From NCBI RefSeq assembly GCF_900102425.1, contig NZ_FNBT01000003.1:186001-250000 (forward strand): DNA of 64,000 bases. The letters are read 5' to 3'. The notes under the pieces were generated by a model. The model worked only from the letters and a program-made list of their open reading frames with translations. It was not told where the DNA came from and searched no databases. The DNA is from Blastococcus aurantiacus. Lineage in GTDB: Bacteria > Actinomycetota > Actinomycetes > Mycobacteriales > Geodermatophilaceae. The translations under genes were made by a program, and so were the position numbers. Below are positions 46,994 through 58,716 of this stretch, in pieces (positions within the stretch are counted from its first letter, which is position 1; each line of letters opens with the position of its first letter).

Positions 46994-47747
46994 CCGGACT
47001 CCCCGCGGACGGCGGAGACCACCAGCCCGAGGACGAAGCCCGGCGCGCGCCCGGCGGCGCGCGCCGGGAAGTCGAACACACCGATCATCAGCTGCACCGG
47101 GTAGTCCGGTGCCTGATGCAGCTCCCGCACGACCTCGCCGTCCGCCGAGAACACCAGCCGACCCGGCGTCCAGTCCACGGCGTAGTCGTGGGCTCGGGTG
47201 ACGTCGAGCGGGAGCCGTACCGCGGCGAAGTCCTCGGTCAGCAGCGGGTCGCGGAAGGCCTTGACGCCCATGCCGACCGCCGCCGAGCCCGGCCGCACGG
47301 CGTCCCCGAAGATCTCCGCCACGCAGATCTCGCCCGAGCGCCCGGCCGGTCCTCGACGCCGGACATCCAGAAGGCGACCATCGACGCGTCGTCGAGGACC
47401 GCCCGCATGCGCACCTGGCCGCGCCCGTACTCCGGCGTCCACCCCCGGAACTCCGGCTGCTCCTCGCGGACGACCAGCCCGTCGGCGAACGGCTGCTGCC
47501 CGACCGCGCTGCCCACCGGGCCGGAGAAGCTCCCGGTCTGCACGCAGGAGACCCGCAGCGGCTCCCCGTGCGTGTCCGGGCACCACAGCGGCTGCTCCGG
47601 CGGGATGGTCAGGTGCAGCTCCCCCGCATGGACCGACCACGTCGCCGCGGACTCCGCGCGCGTGCTCCAGTGCGGCAGGTAGTACGGGAACCAGACGTCC
47701 CGGTCCAGGTCCGGGCCGGGGAACAGCTCGTCGAGCGCAGCACGCAC
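46969..47747 (-). pseudogene. glycoside hydrolase family 16-like gene with frameshift
   Basis: Two adjacent frames together give a laminarinase/GH16-like protein of about 259 residues. The first frame (from GTG 47747) runs through WFPYYLPHWSTRAES and MVAFWMSGVEDRPG; the second continues RSGEICVAEIFGDA, LTRAHDYAVDW-like DVTRAHDYAVDWTPG and VRELHQAPDYPVQLMIGVFD. The break lies at about 47341-47346 in a run of C, where one extra base would restore the frame, so it may be a real mutation or a sequence error. The GH16 catalytic motif ExDxxE appears as E-I-C-V-A-E, keeping both Glu but replacing the central Asp. No signal peptide is seen. TAGCGT 6 nt before the start suggests the gene is or was expressed. 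Confidence 0.75.
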
Positions 47748-47753
47748 GGGCGG

Positions 47754-47759
47754 ACGCTA
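47754..47759 (-). promoter_or_regulatory. -10 box for leaderless GH16-like gene
   Basis: Minus-strand TAGCGT is followed by 6 nt and the GTG at 47747. Confidence 0.45.
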
Positions 47760-47772
47760 GCGCGAGGGCGGC

Positions 47773-48543
47773 TCAGCTGGTGAGCATCCCGCCCTCGACC
47801 GGGATGGTGGTGCCGGTGACGTACCCGCCGGCATCGCTGACGAGGAAGATCAGTGCCGCCGCGAGCTCCTCGGGGTGCCCCTTGCGGCCCACCAGGATGC
47901 GGGGCATCTGCGAGTCGAGGTACTCCTCGGGATAGGCGTCGGTCATCTCCGAGGCGAAGAACCCGGGAGCGAGGGCGTTCACGCGGATGCCCTTGCGCCC
48001 GGTCCACTGCTGGGCGAGGTCACGGGTCAGGCCGATGAGGCCCGCCTTGCTCGCGGCGTAGGCGGCCTGCGGCAGCCCGGCCGTGGTCAGGCCGAGCATG
48101 CTGGAGATGTTGACGATGGAGCTGCCCGGCTTCATGACCCGTCCGCAGGCCTGCGCCATCCAGTAGCAGCCGTTGAGGTTGACGTCGATCACCTGGCGGA
48201 ACTGCTCGGGGGTCTCGCGGGTCGCCGGGTAGGCGGTCCCGACCCCGGCGTTGTTGACCAGGATGTCGACCTTCCCGAACTCGGCCACGGCGGCCTCGAC
48301 GAGCGCCGTGCAGTCCTCCGGGAGGGCGACGTCGGTGCGGACGGCGAGCGCCCGTCGGCCCACGGCCTCCACCGCCGCCTGCGTCTCGGCCAGCCGGTCG
48401 GTCCGCCGGGCCCCGAGGACGACGTCGGCGCCGGCCTCGGCCAGCGCCCGCGCGAAGACCGCCCCCAGGCCGGAGGAGGCCCCCGTGACGACGGCGACGC
48501 GGCCGTCGAGGCGGAACAGGTCCAGGATCGGGCGCTCGGTCAC
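47773..48543 (-). CDS. short-chain dehydrogenase/reductase
   Basis: This is a 256-residue classical SDR. The cofactor loop is TGASSGLGAVFA, with an Arg pair after the second strand (GARRTDRL) that suggests NADPH use. NNAG, the catalytic Ser in NISSMLG and YAASK are present, and the protein ends PVEGGMLTS. The substrate is not readable. The GTG at 48543 has TAGGTT 6 nt upstream, so it has its own leaderless promoter although it lies just 21 nt after the ABC-F gene. Confidence 0.88.
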   Translation of the reverse strand: MTERPILDLFRLDGRVAVVTGASSGLGAVFARALAEAGADVVLGARRTDRLAETQAAVEAVGRRALAVRTDVALPEDCTALVEAAVAEFGKVDILVNNAGVGTAYPATRETPEQFRQVIDVNLNGCYWMAQACGRVMKPGSSIVNISSMLGLTTAGLPQAAYAASKAGLIGLTRDLAQQWTGRKGIRVNALAPGFFASEMTDAYPEEYLDSQMPRILVGRKGHPEELAAALIFLVSDAGGYVTGTTIPVEGGMLTS

Positions 48544-48549
48544 CGCCCG

Positions 48550-48555
48550 AACCTA
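48550..48555 (-). promoter_or_regulatory. -10 box for leaderless SDR gene
   Basis: Minus-strand TAGGTT is followed by 6 nt and the GTG. Confidence 0.5.
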
Positions 48556-48564
48556 GCCCAGCGG

Positions 48565-50202
<1,638 letters not shown>

Positions 50203-50237
50203 GGGGTCCAGGGTGCCATCGCCCCCGGCGGGCCCGA

Positions 50238-51281
50238 TCACTCCTGGTCGAACGAGTCCTCGTCGTAGCCGCTCTCGTCCGGGGCGTCGTCGGCCCGGCG
50301 GCGCCGCACCAGCCAGGGCTGGAGGTGGTCGTAGCCGCGGACCGAGACCCGGCGCAGCGGACGCACCCGGTACTCCTGCAGCTCGCGGATGCGGTGCGCC
50401 AGCTCCCGGTCGACCAGGAAGGTGCCGGGACGGGCGATCGAGGTGAGCCGGCTGGCCAGGTTCACCACCGGTGAGTAGATGTCGCCGAGCCGGGTGAGCA
50501 CCGCGCCGAAAGCGGCCCCCACCCGCAGGAGGGGGCGCTCGGGCGAGGTCCAGGCGTCCGGCAGTGCCAGGCCGATGGCGGCGGCGTCGGCGGGGACGTC
50601 CGCGGTGAACAGCACGCCGTCCCCGACGGTCTTGACCACCCGGCCGTGGTGCCGGGCGATGACCTCGGCGGCGATGCTCTCGAAGTCCTCCACCATCGCG
50701 CCGAGCTCCCGGCCGCCCATCCCCCGGCTGCGCGAGGTGTACCCGACGAGGTCGGCGAAGCCGACGGTGAGCTCGCGGCGGTCGCCCTGCTCCACGGCGG
50801 TCACCAGCCGGCCGGCGTTGGCCGCCAGGTGCCGGCGCCACACGTAGTCCTGCACCTGGCGCAGCCGGGGCAGGAGCGCCCGCGCGGCCTCCACGGCGTC
50901 CTCCGGCGAGACCGCCCGCGGGCCCGGACCCGCGGCCCGGGCCAGGGAATCGGCCAGCATGTCGGTCTGCCAGTCGGCCAGCCGGGACAGCGACTGCCCC
51001 ATCGCGCGGGCGATCGAGGCCTCCGTCGCGGGGTCGACGAAGCCGGAGTCGATCAGGGTGGAGAGCACGCCCAACGCCTCGACGTCGGCGTCGGTGAAGG
51101 CCGGGTCGTCGTCGGCGGCGTCGGGGAAGCCCAGCGCGCGCCAGAGCCGCTGGGTCCGTTCGGGCGGGATGCCGGAGAGCTCCGCCACCTGCAGCCGGGT
51201 GTACCGGCGCGGCCCGTCGAGCAGCAGCCGCTCCAGCGCGTCCCGGGCGGCGGAGCCCGGATCGGTCCCGGGGTCGTCCAT
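50238..51281 (-). CDS. class III adenylate/guanylate cyclase with N-terminal regulatory domain
   Basis: The 347-residue product has a helical N-terminal domain (about 1-160) like that of pH-sensing Rv1264, followed by a cyclase homology domain. The cyclase domain has the first metal Asp in GFADLVGYTSRS, the second in VVKTVGDGVLF, and the transition-state Asn/Arg in VVNLASRL. All core catalytic residues appear present, so it should make cAMP (Lys in VVKT fits adenine). A short HTH-like segment near the N-terminus (RYTRLQVAELSGIPPERTQRLWRALGF) is notable. The C-terminus is acidic. The ATG at 51281 lies 11 nt after the universal stress protein gene, so both are probably one operon. Confidence 0.88.
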   Translation of the reverse strand: MDDPGTDPGSAARDALERLLLDGPRRYTRLQVAELSGIPPERTQRLWRALGFPDAADDDPAFTDADVEALGVLSTLIDSGFVDPATEASIARAMGQSLSRLADWQTDMLADSLARAAGPGPRAVSPEDAVEAARALLPRLRQVQDYVWRRHLAANAGRLVTAVEQGDRRELTVGFADLVGYTSRSRGMGGRELGAMVEDFESIAAEVIARHHGRVVKTVGDGVLFTADVPADAAAIGLALPDAWTSPERPLLRVGAAFGAVLTRLGDIYSPVVNLASRLTSIARPGTFLVDRELAHRIRELQEYRVRPLRRVSVRGYDHLQPWLVRRRRADDAPDESGYDEDSFDQE

Positions 51282-51292
51282 GCGCGGGCGGC

Positions 51293-51763
51293 TCAGCCGG
51301 TGGTGTGGACGATGAGCACGTCGCACGTGGAGCGGCGGGTCGCGTCGGCCGGCACGGAGCCGAGCAGCCGTCCCTTGATCCCGTTCAGGCCGCGGTTGCC
51401 GACCACGAGCAGGTCGGCGTCCTCGCGGCGCACCACGTCGAGCAGCGCCTCCACGGGCGAGCCCTGGACGGCGACGGTGCGCACCTTCGCCGCTCCCGCC
51501 GCGCCGGCGCGCTCGGCGGCGGTGCGCACGGTGTCCTCGGCCGGGTGCGAGCCCACGACCTGGTAGGCCTCGTCGCGCAGCACGTCCTGCGCGCGGGAGA
51601 GCTCGCGGTCGTCGGCCTCGGTGGGCAGGTAGGCGCAGGCGATGACCAGGGTGGCCCCGGTGGCGCCGGCGATGGACCCGGCCCGGGCGACGGCCCGCAG
51701 GGACGACTCCGACCCGTCGGTGCCGACGACGACCGTGCGGTAGGCGTTCGCGCTCTGGCTCAC
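51293..51763 (-). CDS. universal stress protein (ATP-binding type)
   Basis: The product is a 156-residue UspA-fold protein. The start VVVGTDGSESSLRAV and the ATP-binding signature G-x2-G-x9-G-S (GNRGLNGIKGRLLGS) are intact, so it belongs to the ATP-binding subgroup. Such proteins respond to stress and can bind cyclic nucleotides; the adjacent cyclase makes that worth testing. The GTG at 51763 has TAGAGT 7 nt upstream and no ribosome site. Confidence 0.9.
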   Translation of the reverse strand: MSQSANAYRTVVVGTDGSESSLRAVARAGSIAGATGATLVIACAYLPTEADDRELSRAQDVLRDEAYQVVGSHPAEDTVRTAAERAGAAGAAKVRTVAVQGSPVEALLDVVRREDADLLVVGNRGLNGIKGRLLGSVPADATRRSTCDVLIVHTTG

Positions 51764-51770
51764 GGGGCGA

Positions 51771-51776
51771 ACTCTA
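51771..51776 (-). promoter_or_regulatory. -10 box for leaderless universal stress protein gene
   Basis: Minus-strand TAGAGT is followed by 7 nt and the GTG. Confidence 0.5.
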
Positions 51777-51974
51777 GGGGAACGTTTGCCCGGGGACACC
51801 CGGAGATCCGGGCGACCGGGCCGCCCGGCGGGCCTCCGACCAGCACCGACGCGCGGGTCGTCCGTGCCGGGCTGCCCGTCGCCGGTGACGCGCCGACTCC
51901 GGAGAGGACTCCCGTCCGAAGGGGCCGGTGCGCTTGGATGACCGGGTAACGGGCCAGACGACGAGGAGAACGCC

Positions 51975-52952
51975 ATTTCCAGCGCAACGACCGCGGCGCC
52001 CGCCCCCGTGCGGGTCGAGGTCCGCGGCCTGACCAAGTCCTTCGGGGCCGTCCGGGCGGTGAGCGACCTGAGCTTCACCGTCGAACCCGGGCAGGTCACC
52101 GGCTTCCTGGGCCCGAACGGCGCCGGCAAGACCACCAGCCTGCGCATGGTGCTCGGACTCATCCGACCCGACTCCGGCACGGCCACCTTCGACGGCGTGC
52201 CCTACACGGCCCTGCCCGATCCCTCGCGGACGGTCGGCGCGGTGCTGGAGACCGCCTTCCACCCGGCACGATCCGGACGCAACCACCTGCGGGTGTACTG
52301 CCGCGCGGCCGGACTGCCGCTCGAGCGCGCCGACGAGGTGCTCCGCCAGGTGGGACTGTCCGACGCCGGCGGCCGTCGGGCGGGCAGCTACTCCCTGGGC
52401 ATGCGGCAGCGGCTGGCCCTCGCGGCGGCGCTGCTCGGCGACCCCGGCGTGCTCGTGCTCGACGAGCCGGCCAACGGGCTGGACCCCGAGGGCATCCAGT
52501 GGCTGCGCGGCTTCCTCCGGCACCTGGCGCACGACCAGGGCCGCACCGTGCTCGTGTCCAGCCACCTGCTGTCGGAGGTCGAGCAGACCGTCGACCGCGT
52601 CGTCATCGTGGGCGCCGGCCGGCTGGTCCGGGAGGGCTCGATGGCCGACCTGCGCGCCGGCGCCGCGAGCGGCGGCACGGTGCTCGTCCGCAGCCCGGAG
52701 GCACCCCGGTTGGCCGACGCGCTGCGCGCCGACGGCGCCCAGGTGGCGGCGGACGGCGACGGTGCCCTCACGGTCAGCGGCCGCACAGCGGCCGAGATCG
52801 GCTCCCGGGCCTTCGCCGCGGGTGTGGAGCTGCACGAGCTGCGGCCGCACACCAGCGGGCTCGAGGAGATCTACTTCCAGCTCACCGCCGGCCAGGAGCA
52901 GTTCGCCGCTCCGACGCCCGGCGCTCCGGTCGCCCAGGGAGCAACCCGATGA
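51975..52952 (+). CDS. ABC transporter ATP-binding protein (probable ATT start)
   Basis: This is the ATPase of a two-gene exporter of the antibiotic/lantibiotic efflux type. It has Walker A GPNGAGKTTS, a Q-loop, signature YSLGMRQRLALA, Walker B VLVLDEPANGLDPEG and a C-terminal accessory domain. A GTG at 52008 would begin directly at the first strand without a ribosome site. The frame is open upstream to a stop at 51939, and an ATT at 51975 lies 6 nt behind a perfect GAGGAG, giving 325 residues with MSSATTAAPAP before the domain. ATT starts are rare but known (infC). It overlaps the permease gene by 4 nt. Confidence 0.85.
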   Translation: MSSATTAAPAPVRVEVRGLTKSFGAVRAVSDLSFTVEPGQVTGFLGPNGAGKTTSLRMVLGLIRPDSGTATFDGVPYTALPDPSRTVGAVLETAFHPARSGRNHLRVYCRAAGLPLERADEVLRQVGLSDAGGRRAGSYSLGMRQRLALAAALLGDPGVLVLDEPANGLDPEGIQWLRGFLRHLAHDQGRTVLVSSHLLSEVEQTVDRVVIVGAGRLVREGSMADLRAGAASGGTVLVRSPEAPRLADALRADGAQVAADGDGALTVSGRTAAEIGSRAFAAGVELHELRPHTSGLEEIYFQLTAGQEQFAAPTPGAPVAQGATR

Positions 52953-53704
52953 TCCGCCTCGTCCGCGCCGAGTGGACCAAGCTCTTCACGACCAAGGTGT
53001 GGCTCGGCCTGCTCCTGGGGTCGGTCGTGATGGTGGCCGCGTTCGCGGTCTTCTTCACCGCCTTCGCCGGCGAGGACGAGTCCGGGCTGCCGGCGGTCGG
53101 GACGCCGCTCTACGAGGACCTGATCCTCTCCACCGCGGCCAACGCCAACATCCTGTTCCTCATCCTCGGCATCATCGGGATGACGCAGGAGTACCGGCAC
53201 CGGACGGCGACGCCGACCTTCCTGACCTCGCCGCGCCGCGGCCAGGTGGTCATCGCCAAGCTCATCGCCTACGCGCTGGCCGCCGCGGCGTTCGCGCTGG
53301 TCGTCGTGATCGTGAACTACGTCGTCGTGGTCATCCACGCCGGCGCCCGCGGGGCGGCCCCCTCGCTCGACGGCGACAACCTCGCCACCCTCGCCGCCTC
53401 CCTGGTGGCGCTGGTGATCTACGCGGTGATCGGCGTGGGACTGGGCGCACTGCTGCGCAACCAGGTCGGCGCGATCGTCGGCGGGCTGGTCTACCTGTTC
53501 GTCATCGAGCCGATCATCCGGTCGGTGCCGGCGACCGCCGGCGCCTACAAGTGGATGCCCGGCGGCGGTCTGGAGGCCCTCACCGCGACCTTCGAGGGCC
53601 CCGACCTCCTGGAGGCCTGGCAGGGCGGTCTGGTCCTGCTCGGCTACGGCCTGCTCGCCGCGCTCCTCGGCACCCTGCTGGCGGTCCGGCGCGACGTCGT
53701 CTGA
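52949..53704 (+). CDS. ABC transporter permease
   Basis: The 251-residue ABC-2-type membrane subunit starts with the typical [23 protein letters not shown] and has six hydrophobic segments; [21 protein letters not shown] is a family hallmark. It pairs with the ATPase whose stop it overlaps (ATGA). The substrate is unknown; exporters of this type move antibiotics, lipids or peptides. No regulator gene is adjacent. Confidence 0.88.
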   Translation: MIRLVRAEWTKLFTTKVWLGLLLGSVVMVAAFAVFFTAFAGEDESGLPAVGTPLYEDLILSTAANANILFLILGIIGMTQEYRHRTATPTFLTSPRRGQVVIAKLIAYALAAAAFALVVVIVNYVVVVIHAGARGAAPSLDGDNLATLAASLVALVIYAVIGVGLGALLRNQVGAIVGGLVYLFVIEPIIRSVPATAGAYKWMPGGGLEALTATFEGPDLLEAWQGGLVLLGYGLLAALLGTLLAVRRDVV

Positions 53705-53888
53705 GCGGGGCGACACGCCCGGGGGCGGCTGGGTGCCGCTCCCGGGCGGGCGCCGCCCCGGCCCCGGCAGGAGCCCTGCCACGCCCCGTCGCCACGCCCG
53801 GTCGCCCCACCCGGACGGGCGTAGACTCCACCTTCGACCAACGCAGCCCCGAAGACGCAGCCCAGAGACGAAGAAGGCACTCGACCCC

Positions 53889-56800
53889 GTGTCAAGCGAG
53901 AACGCATCCCGGACCTCCGCCCACTCCCCGGTGACGGGCTTCGGCACCAACGAGTGGCTGGTCGAGGAGATGTACCAGCAGTACCAGTCGGACCCCTCCA
54001 CGGTGGACCAGGCCTGGCACGAGTTCTTCGCCGACTACCGGCCCGGCAGCCCGGTCGACGGCGGCGTCCGCGAGAACGCGCCGGCGCCCGCCGCGGCCGC
54101 GCCCGCACCGGCCGCGAAGCCCGCGCCGCAGGCACCCGCCCCGAAGGCCCCCGCCCAGGAGCCCCCCGCACCGCGGATCGAGCCGAAGACCGAGGCGACC
54201 GTCGTCGCCCGGGCCGCGGACCGCGCCGACCAGCAGAAGCCCGCCGCCCCGGCGCCGAAGCCGGCCACCCCCGCACCCGCCACGGGCTCGACGCAGTCGC
54301 CGCTGCGCGGTGCGGCCGCCGCCGTCGTCAAGAACATGAACGCCTCGCTCACCGTGCCGACGGCGACGAGCGTCCGCGCGGTGCCCGCGAAGCTGCTGGC
54401 CGACAACCGCATCGTCATCAACAACCACCTCAAGCGGGCCCGCGGCGGGAAGATCTCCTTCACCCACCTGATCGGCTACGCCCTCGTCCGTGCGCTGGAC
54501 GCGTTCCCGAACATGAACAGCGCGTTCGCCGAGGTCGACGGCAAGCCGGTGCACGTGCAGCCGGAGCACGTGAACTTCGGTCTGGCCATCGACCTGCCCA
54601 AGCCCGACGGCTCGCGGTCGCTCGTGGTCGCCTCGATCAAGGCCGCCGAGCAGATGGACTTCGCCCAGTTCTGGGCCGCCTACGAGGACATCATCCGCCG
54701 GGCGCGGAACAACAAGCTGACGATGGAGGACTTCTCCGGCACCACGATCAGCCTGACCAACCCGGGCACGATCGGCACCAACCACTCGGTGCCGCGGCTC
54801 ACCGCGGGTCAGGGCGCGATCATCGGCGTCGGGGCCATGGAGTACCCGGCCGAGTTCCAGGGGATGAGCCCCGAGGCGCTCACCGAGATGGGCATCTCCA
54901 AGATCATCACGCTCACCTCGACCTACGACCACCGCGTCATCCAGGGCGCGGAGTCCGGCGACTTCCTGCGCACGCTGCACGGCCTGCTGCTGGGTGAGGA
55001 CGGCTTCTACGACGAGGTCTTCCGCTCGCTGCGCATCCCGTACGAGCCGGTGCGCTGGATGCCCGACGTCCGGGTCAGCACCGAGGGCCAGATCGACAAG
55101 GAAGCCCGCGTCATCGAGGTCATCGAGGCCTACCGGCGCAACGGCCACCTCATGGCCGACACCGACCCGCTCGAGTTCAAGGTCCGCACCCACCCCGACC
55201 TCGACATCCGCGAGCACGGGCTGACCCTCTGGGACCTCGACCGCAAGTTCCCGGTCGGCGGCTTCGCCGGCGAGCGGATGATGGCGCTGCGCGACATCCT
55301 CGGCGTGCTGCGCAACTCGTACTGCCGCACCGTCGGCGTCGAGTACATGCACATCACCGACCCCGAGGAGCGCGAGTGGCTCCAGAAGCGGGTCGAGGTC
55401 GCGCACGAGCAGCCCGACCGCGAGAAGCAGAAGCACGTACTGGGCCGGCTCAACGCCGCCGAGGCGTTCGAGACCTTCCTGCAGACGAAGTACGTCGGCC
55501 AGAAGCGGTTCTCCCTCGAGGGCGGCGAGTCGCTGATCCCGGTCCTCGACGAGGTCCTGATCGCCGGCACCGACCACGGCCTCGACGAGGTCGCCATCGG
55601 CATGCCGCACCGCGGCCGGCTGAACGTGCTGGCCAACGTGCTCGGCAAGAGCTACGCGAAGATCTTCGGCGAGTTCGAGGGCAACATCGACCCGGGCACC
55701 GTCCAGGGCTCCGGCGACGTGAAGTACCACCTCGGTGCCGAGGGCACCTTCAAGAACCCGTTCAAGGACGGCGCGGAGATCTCGGTCTCCCTGGCCAGCA
55801 ACCCGAGCCACCTCGAGACGGTCAACCCGGTGCTCGAGGGGGTCGTGCGCGCCAAGCAGGACATGATCGACAAGGGCGACCACGGCTTCACCGTGCTGCC
55901 GGTCCTGCTGCACGGTGACTCGGCCTTCGCCGGCCAGGGCGTGGTCCAGGAGACGCTGAACCTCTCCCAGCTGCGCGGCTACCGAACCGGCGGCACCGTG
56001 CACGTCGTCGTCAACAACCAGGTCGGCTTCACCACGAGCCCGGCCGCCGCGCGGTCGAGCCTCTACTCGACCGACGTGGCCCGGATGGTCAACGCGCCGA
56101 TCTTCCACGTGAACGGCGACGACCCCGAGGCCTGCGTCCGCGTGGCCCGGCTGGCGGTCGAGTACCGGCAGGCGTTCCGCAAGGACGTCGTCATCGACCT
56201 GGTCTGCTACCGCCGTCGCGGCCACAACGAGGGCGACGACCCGTCGATGACCCAGCCGCTGATGTACGACATCATCGACCGCAAGCGCTCGGTGCGGAAG
56301 CTCTACACCGAGGCGCTGGTCGGCCGCGGGGACATCACCCTCGAGGACGCCGAGGAGGCCCTCAAGGACTACCGCGGGCAGCTCGAGCGGGCCTTCGCCG
56401 AGACCCACGACGCCAAGGACTCCTCCGGCCCCGAGCCGGTCATGGACCCGCGGACCGCGCAGGAGTCGCAGGTCGCGACGGCGATCACGCCCGAGGTGCT
56501 CAAGACCATCGGCGACGCGCACGTGTCCTTCCCGCCGGACTTCACCCCGCACCCGAAGCTCAAGAAGATGCTCGAGCGGCGGGCGGCGATGGTGACCGAG
56601 GGCGGCGTCGACTGGGCCATGGGCGAGCTGCTGGCCTTCGGGTCGCTGCTCATGCAGGGCGTCCCCGTCCGGCTGGCCGGCCAGGACTCCCGCCGCGGCA
56701 CCTTCGTGCAGCGCCACTCTGTCCTCATCGACCGCGAGACCGGCGCGGAGTACACGCCGCTGGCCAACCTCACCGACGACCAGGCGAAGTTCTTCGTCTA

Positions 56801-57647
56801 CGACTCCCTGCTCAGCGAGTACGCCGCGCTGGGCTTCGAGTACGGCTACTCGGTGGCCAACCCCAAGGCCCTGGTGCTGTGGGAGGCGCAGTTCGGTGAC
56901 TTCGTCGACGGCGCGCAGATGGTCATCGACGAGTTCATCAGCTCCGGCGAGGCCAAGTGGGGCCAGCGCTCCGGCGTCGTCATGCTGCTGCCGCACGGCC
57001 TCGAGGGCCAGGGCCCCGACCACTCCAGCGGCCGCATCGAGCGGTTCCTCCAGCTGTCGGCGGAGAACAACATGACCGTCGCCAACTGCACCACCCCGGG
57101 CAACTACTTCCACCTGCTCCGCCGCCAGGCGCTCGCGGACGTGCACCGGCCGCTGGTCGTGTTCACCCCGAAGTCGCTGCTGCGGGCCAAGGTGGCGGTC
57201 AGCCCGGTCTCGGACTTCACCGACGAGGTGTTCCGCCCCGTCCTGCCCGACCCGGGCGTCAACGGGAAGCCGCTGGACGGCTCGGCCGTGCGCCGCGTGC
57301 TGCTGTGCAGCGGCAAGGTGGCCTACGACCTGATGGCCCAGCGCGAGTCGGAGGGCACCTCCGACGTCGCCGTCGTGCGGGTCGAGCAGCTCTACCCGCT
57401 GCCCGCCCAGCAGATCGTCGAGACGCTCGAGCAGTACCCGGACGCCACCGACGTGGTGTGGGTGCAGGAGGAGGCGGCGAACATGGGCGCCTGGCAGTTC
57501 ATGGCCGTCAACCTCCCCGAGCACCTGCCCTCTGGCCGGACGCTGCGGCGGGTCAGCCGGCGGGCGTCGGCCAGCCCGGCCGTCGGCTCGGCCAAGGTCC
57601 ACGACGTCGAGCAGCGCCAGCTCGTCGCCGAGGCCTTCGCGGACTGA
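53889..57647 (+). CDS. kgd: multifunctional 2-oxoglutarate decarboxylase/dehydrogenase E1-E2 (Kgd)
   Basis: The 1252-residue TCA-cycle enzyme has four parts. A short N-terminal E1 segment ([27 protein letters not shown]) is followed by an Ala/Pro linker (60-145) without a lipoyl domain, and an E2-type succinyltransferase domain (150-400) with the DHRVIQG motif. The full thiamine-diphosphate E1 domain has [18 protein letters not shown] and [10 protein letters not shown]. This is the actinobacterial Kgd/OdhA architecture that works with a shared E2p and Lpd and is controlled by FHA protein GarA/OdhI in relatives. The GTG at 53889 fits the family start; a TAGACT at 53822-53827 may be the -10. 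A small DUF6104 gene follows after 20 nt. Confidence 0.95.
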   Translation: MSSENASRTSAHSPVTGFGTNEWLVEEMYQQYQSDPSTVDQAWHEFFADYRPGSPVDGGVRENAPAPAAAAPAPAAKPAPQAPAPKAPAQEPPAPRIEPKTEATVVARAADRADQQKPAAPAPKPATPAPATGSTQSPLRGAAAAVVKNMNASLTVPTATSVRAVPAKLLADNRIVINNHLKRARGGKISFTHLIGYALVRALDAFPNMNSAFAEVDGKPVHVQPEHVNFGLAIDLPKPDGSRSLVVASIKAAEQMDFAQFWAAYEDIIRRARNNKLTMEDFSGTTISLTNPGTIGTNHSVPRLTAGQGAIIGVGAMEYPAEFQGMSPEALTEMGISKIITLTSTYDHRVIQGAESGDFLRTLHGLLLGEDGFYDEVFRSLRIPYEPVRWMPDVRVSTEGQIDKEARVIEVIEAYRRNGHLMADTDPLEFKVRTHPDLDIREHGLTLWDLDRKFPVGGFAGERMMALRDILGVLRNSYCRTVGVEYMHITDPEEREWLQKRVEVAHEQPDREKQKHVLGRLNAAEAFETFLQTKYVGQKRFSLEGGESLIPVLDEVLIAGTDHGLDEVAIGMPHRGRLNVLANVLGKSYAKIFGEFEGNIDPGTVQGSGDVKYHLGAEGTFKNPFKDGAEISVSLASNPSHLETVNPVLEGVVRAKQDMIDKGDHGFTVLPVLLHGDSAFAGQGVVQETLNLSQLRGYRTGGTVHVVVNNQVGFTTSPAAARSSLYSTDVARMVNAPIFHVNGDDPEACVRVARLAVEYRQAFRKDVVIDLVCYRRRGHNEGDDPSMTQPLMYDIIDRKRSVRKLYTEALVGRGDITLEDAEEALKDYRGQLERAFAETHDAKDSSGPEPVMDPRTAQESQVATAITPEVLKTIGDAHVSFPPDFTPHPKLKKMLERRAAMVTEGGVDWAMGELLAFGSLLMQGVPVRLAGQDSRRGTFVQRHSVLIDRETGAEYTPLANLTDDQAKFFVYDSLLSEYAALGFEYGYSVANPKALVLWEAQFGDFVDGAQMVIDEFISSGEAKWGQRSGVVMLLPHGLEGQGPDHSSGRIERFLQLSAENNMTVANCTTPGNYFHLLRRQALADVHRPLVVFTPKSLLRAKVAVSPVSDFTDEVFRPVLPDPGVNGKPLDGSAVRRVLLCSGKVAYDLMAQRESEGTSDVAVVRVEQLYPLPAQQIVETLEQYPDATDVVWVQEEAANMGAWQFMAVNLPEHLPSGRTLRRVSRRASASPAVGSAKVHDVEQRQLVAEAFAD

Positions 57648-57667
57648 CCGGATCGCGGGACGGCACC

Positions 57668-57853
57668 GTGTACTTCACCGACCGGGGGCTGGAGGAGCTG
57701 GCGGCACGGCGGGGCGAGGAGCAGGTGACCCTCGCCTGGCTGGCCGACCAGCTCCAGGCCTTCGTGGACCAGAACCCCGACTTCGAGGTGCCGGTCGAGC
57801 GGTTGGCCACCTGGCTGGCCCGTGGCGGCACCGACGACGTCGAGGACGACTGA
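57668..57853 (+). CDS. DUF6104 small protein linked to kgd
   Basis: The product has 61 residues: YFTDRGLEELAARRGEEQVTLAWLADQLQAFVDQNPDFEVPVERLATWLARG and an acidic end. It is mostly helical and soluble, and matches the DUF6104 pattern found right after kgd in many actinomycetes. A regulatory or assembly role on the 2-oxoglutarate complex is inferred from position alone. The GTG at 57668 follows a CGGGACGG stretch that is not a strong ribosome site. Confidence 0.75.
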   Translation: MYFTDRGLEELAARRGEEQVTLAWLADQLQAFVDQNPDFEVPVERLATWLARGGTDDVEDD

Positions 57854-57902
57854 ACCGGAGCGCCTCCGCCGCGGACCGCTGACCAGGGCGCACGCTGGGT
57901 GC

Positions 57903-58616
57903 ATGCTCGGTCACTCGCATGCGCTCTCCGGTCTGGCGGCGGGGGCGGCGACCCTGCCATGGGCCCCGCTCCACGGCACCGTCGCGCAGATGTCGTGGAT
58001 CGCGGCCGCCGGCGGCTTCGCCATGCTGCCCGACCTCGACCACCGCGGATCGACGGTCTCGGACATGTGGGGGCCGGTGACCGACGTCCCGTCCGGGCTC
58101 GTCGGCAAGCTCACCGGTGGCCACCGCTGGGGCACCCACGACGCCGTCCTCGCGCCGCTGGCGCTCGGTGGGCTGGCCATCCTGGCGGCGGACACCTACT
58201 GGTCGAGCCTGCTGCTCATGGCGCTGGCCATCGGGCTGGCGCTGCACGCGCTGCACTTCGTCATCCCGGGCACCACCGAGACGACCATCGTCGGGAACAT
58301 CGCGCTGTCGTGGGCGGGTGCCTGGTGGCTGCTGGACCACAGTCCGCAACCGACCTGGCTGCCCTGGGCGGTGGCGCTCGGGGTGCTCACCCACATCGCC
58401 GGTGACGCCCTCACCACGGCCGGGATCCCGCTGCCCGTGCTCTGGCTGCTCCGGCGGACCCGGCTCGCCTTCTCCCCCATGCGCACCGGCACGGTGATCG
58501 AGAAGGCGGTCCTGGTGCCGCTGTTCATGGTCGCGACCGTCGGCTTCATCTGGGTCAACACCGACATCCGGGACGCCTTCGACCCGATCGTCGACCGGTT
58601 CGTCAGTGCCGGCTGA
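57903..58616 (+). CDS. membrane-bound metal-dependent hydrolase (YdjM/DUF457 type)
   Basis: This 237-residue membrane protein has the family metal-binding pattern: the N-terminal LGHSHALSG, then MLPDLDHRGST and the conserved GGHRWGTHD, and LTHIAGDALTTAGIPLP. About five membrane helices are present. Family members are annotated as membrane-bound metal-dependent hydrolases, some induced by DNA damage; the substrate is unknown. I see no LexA box upstream. The ATG at 57903 begins the conserved motif within five residues. Confidence 0.82.
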   Translation: MLGHSHALSGLAAGAATLPWAPLHGTVAQMSWIAAAGGFAMLPDLDHRGSTVSDMWGPVTDVPSGLVGKLTGGHRWGTHDAVLAPLALGGLAILAADTYWSSLLLMALAIGLALHALHFVIPGTTETTIVGNIALSWAGAWWLLDHSPQPTWLPWAVALGVLTHIAGDALTTAGIPLPVLWLLRRTRLAFSPMRTGTVIEKAVLVPLFMVATVGFIWVNTDIRDAFDPIVDRFVSAG

Positions 58617-58703
58617 CTCCGGACGTCCAGGAGCAACGCGATGGACCTGCTGATCGGGACGGGCGGCGGCGGCTCGGTCTGAACGCCGCGGACCGACGGC
58701 GGC

Positions 58704-58709
58704 TAGCGT
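58704..58709 (+). promoter_or_regulatory. -10 box for leaderless P-loop kinase gene
   Basis: TAGCGT is followed by 7 nt and the GTG at 58717. Confidence 0.5.
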
Positions 58710-58716
58710 CGGACCG

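Noticed and set aside
53892-57602. Minus-strand reading frame of over 1200 codons opposite kgd
   Set aside because: It is a shadow of the kgd coding frame; the kgd product has clear catalytic motifs and the antisense product has none.
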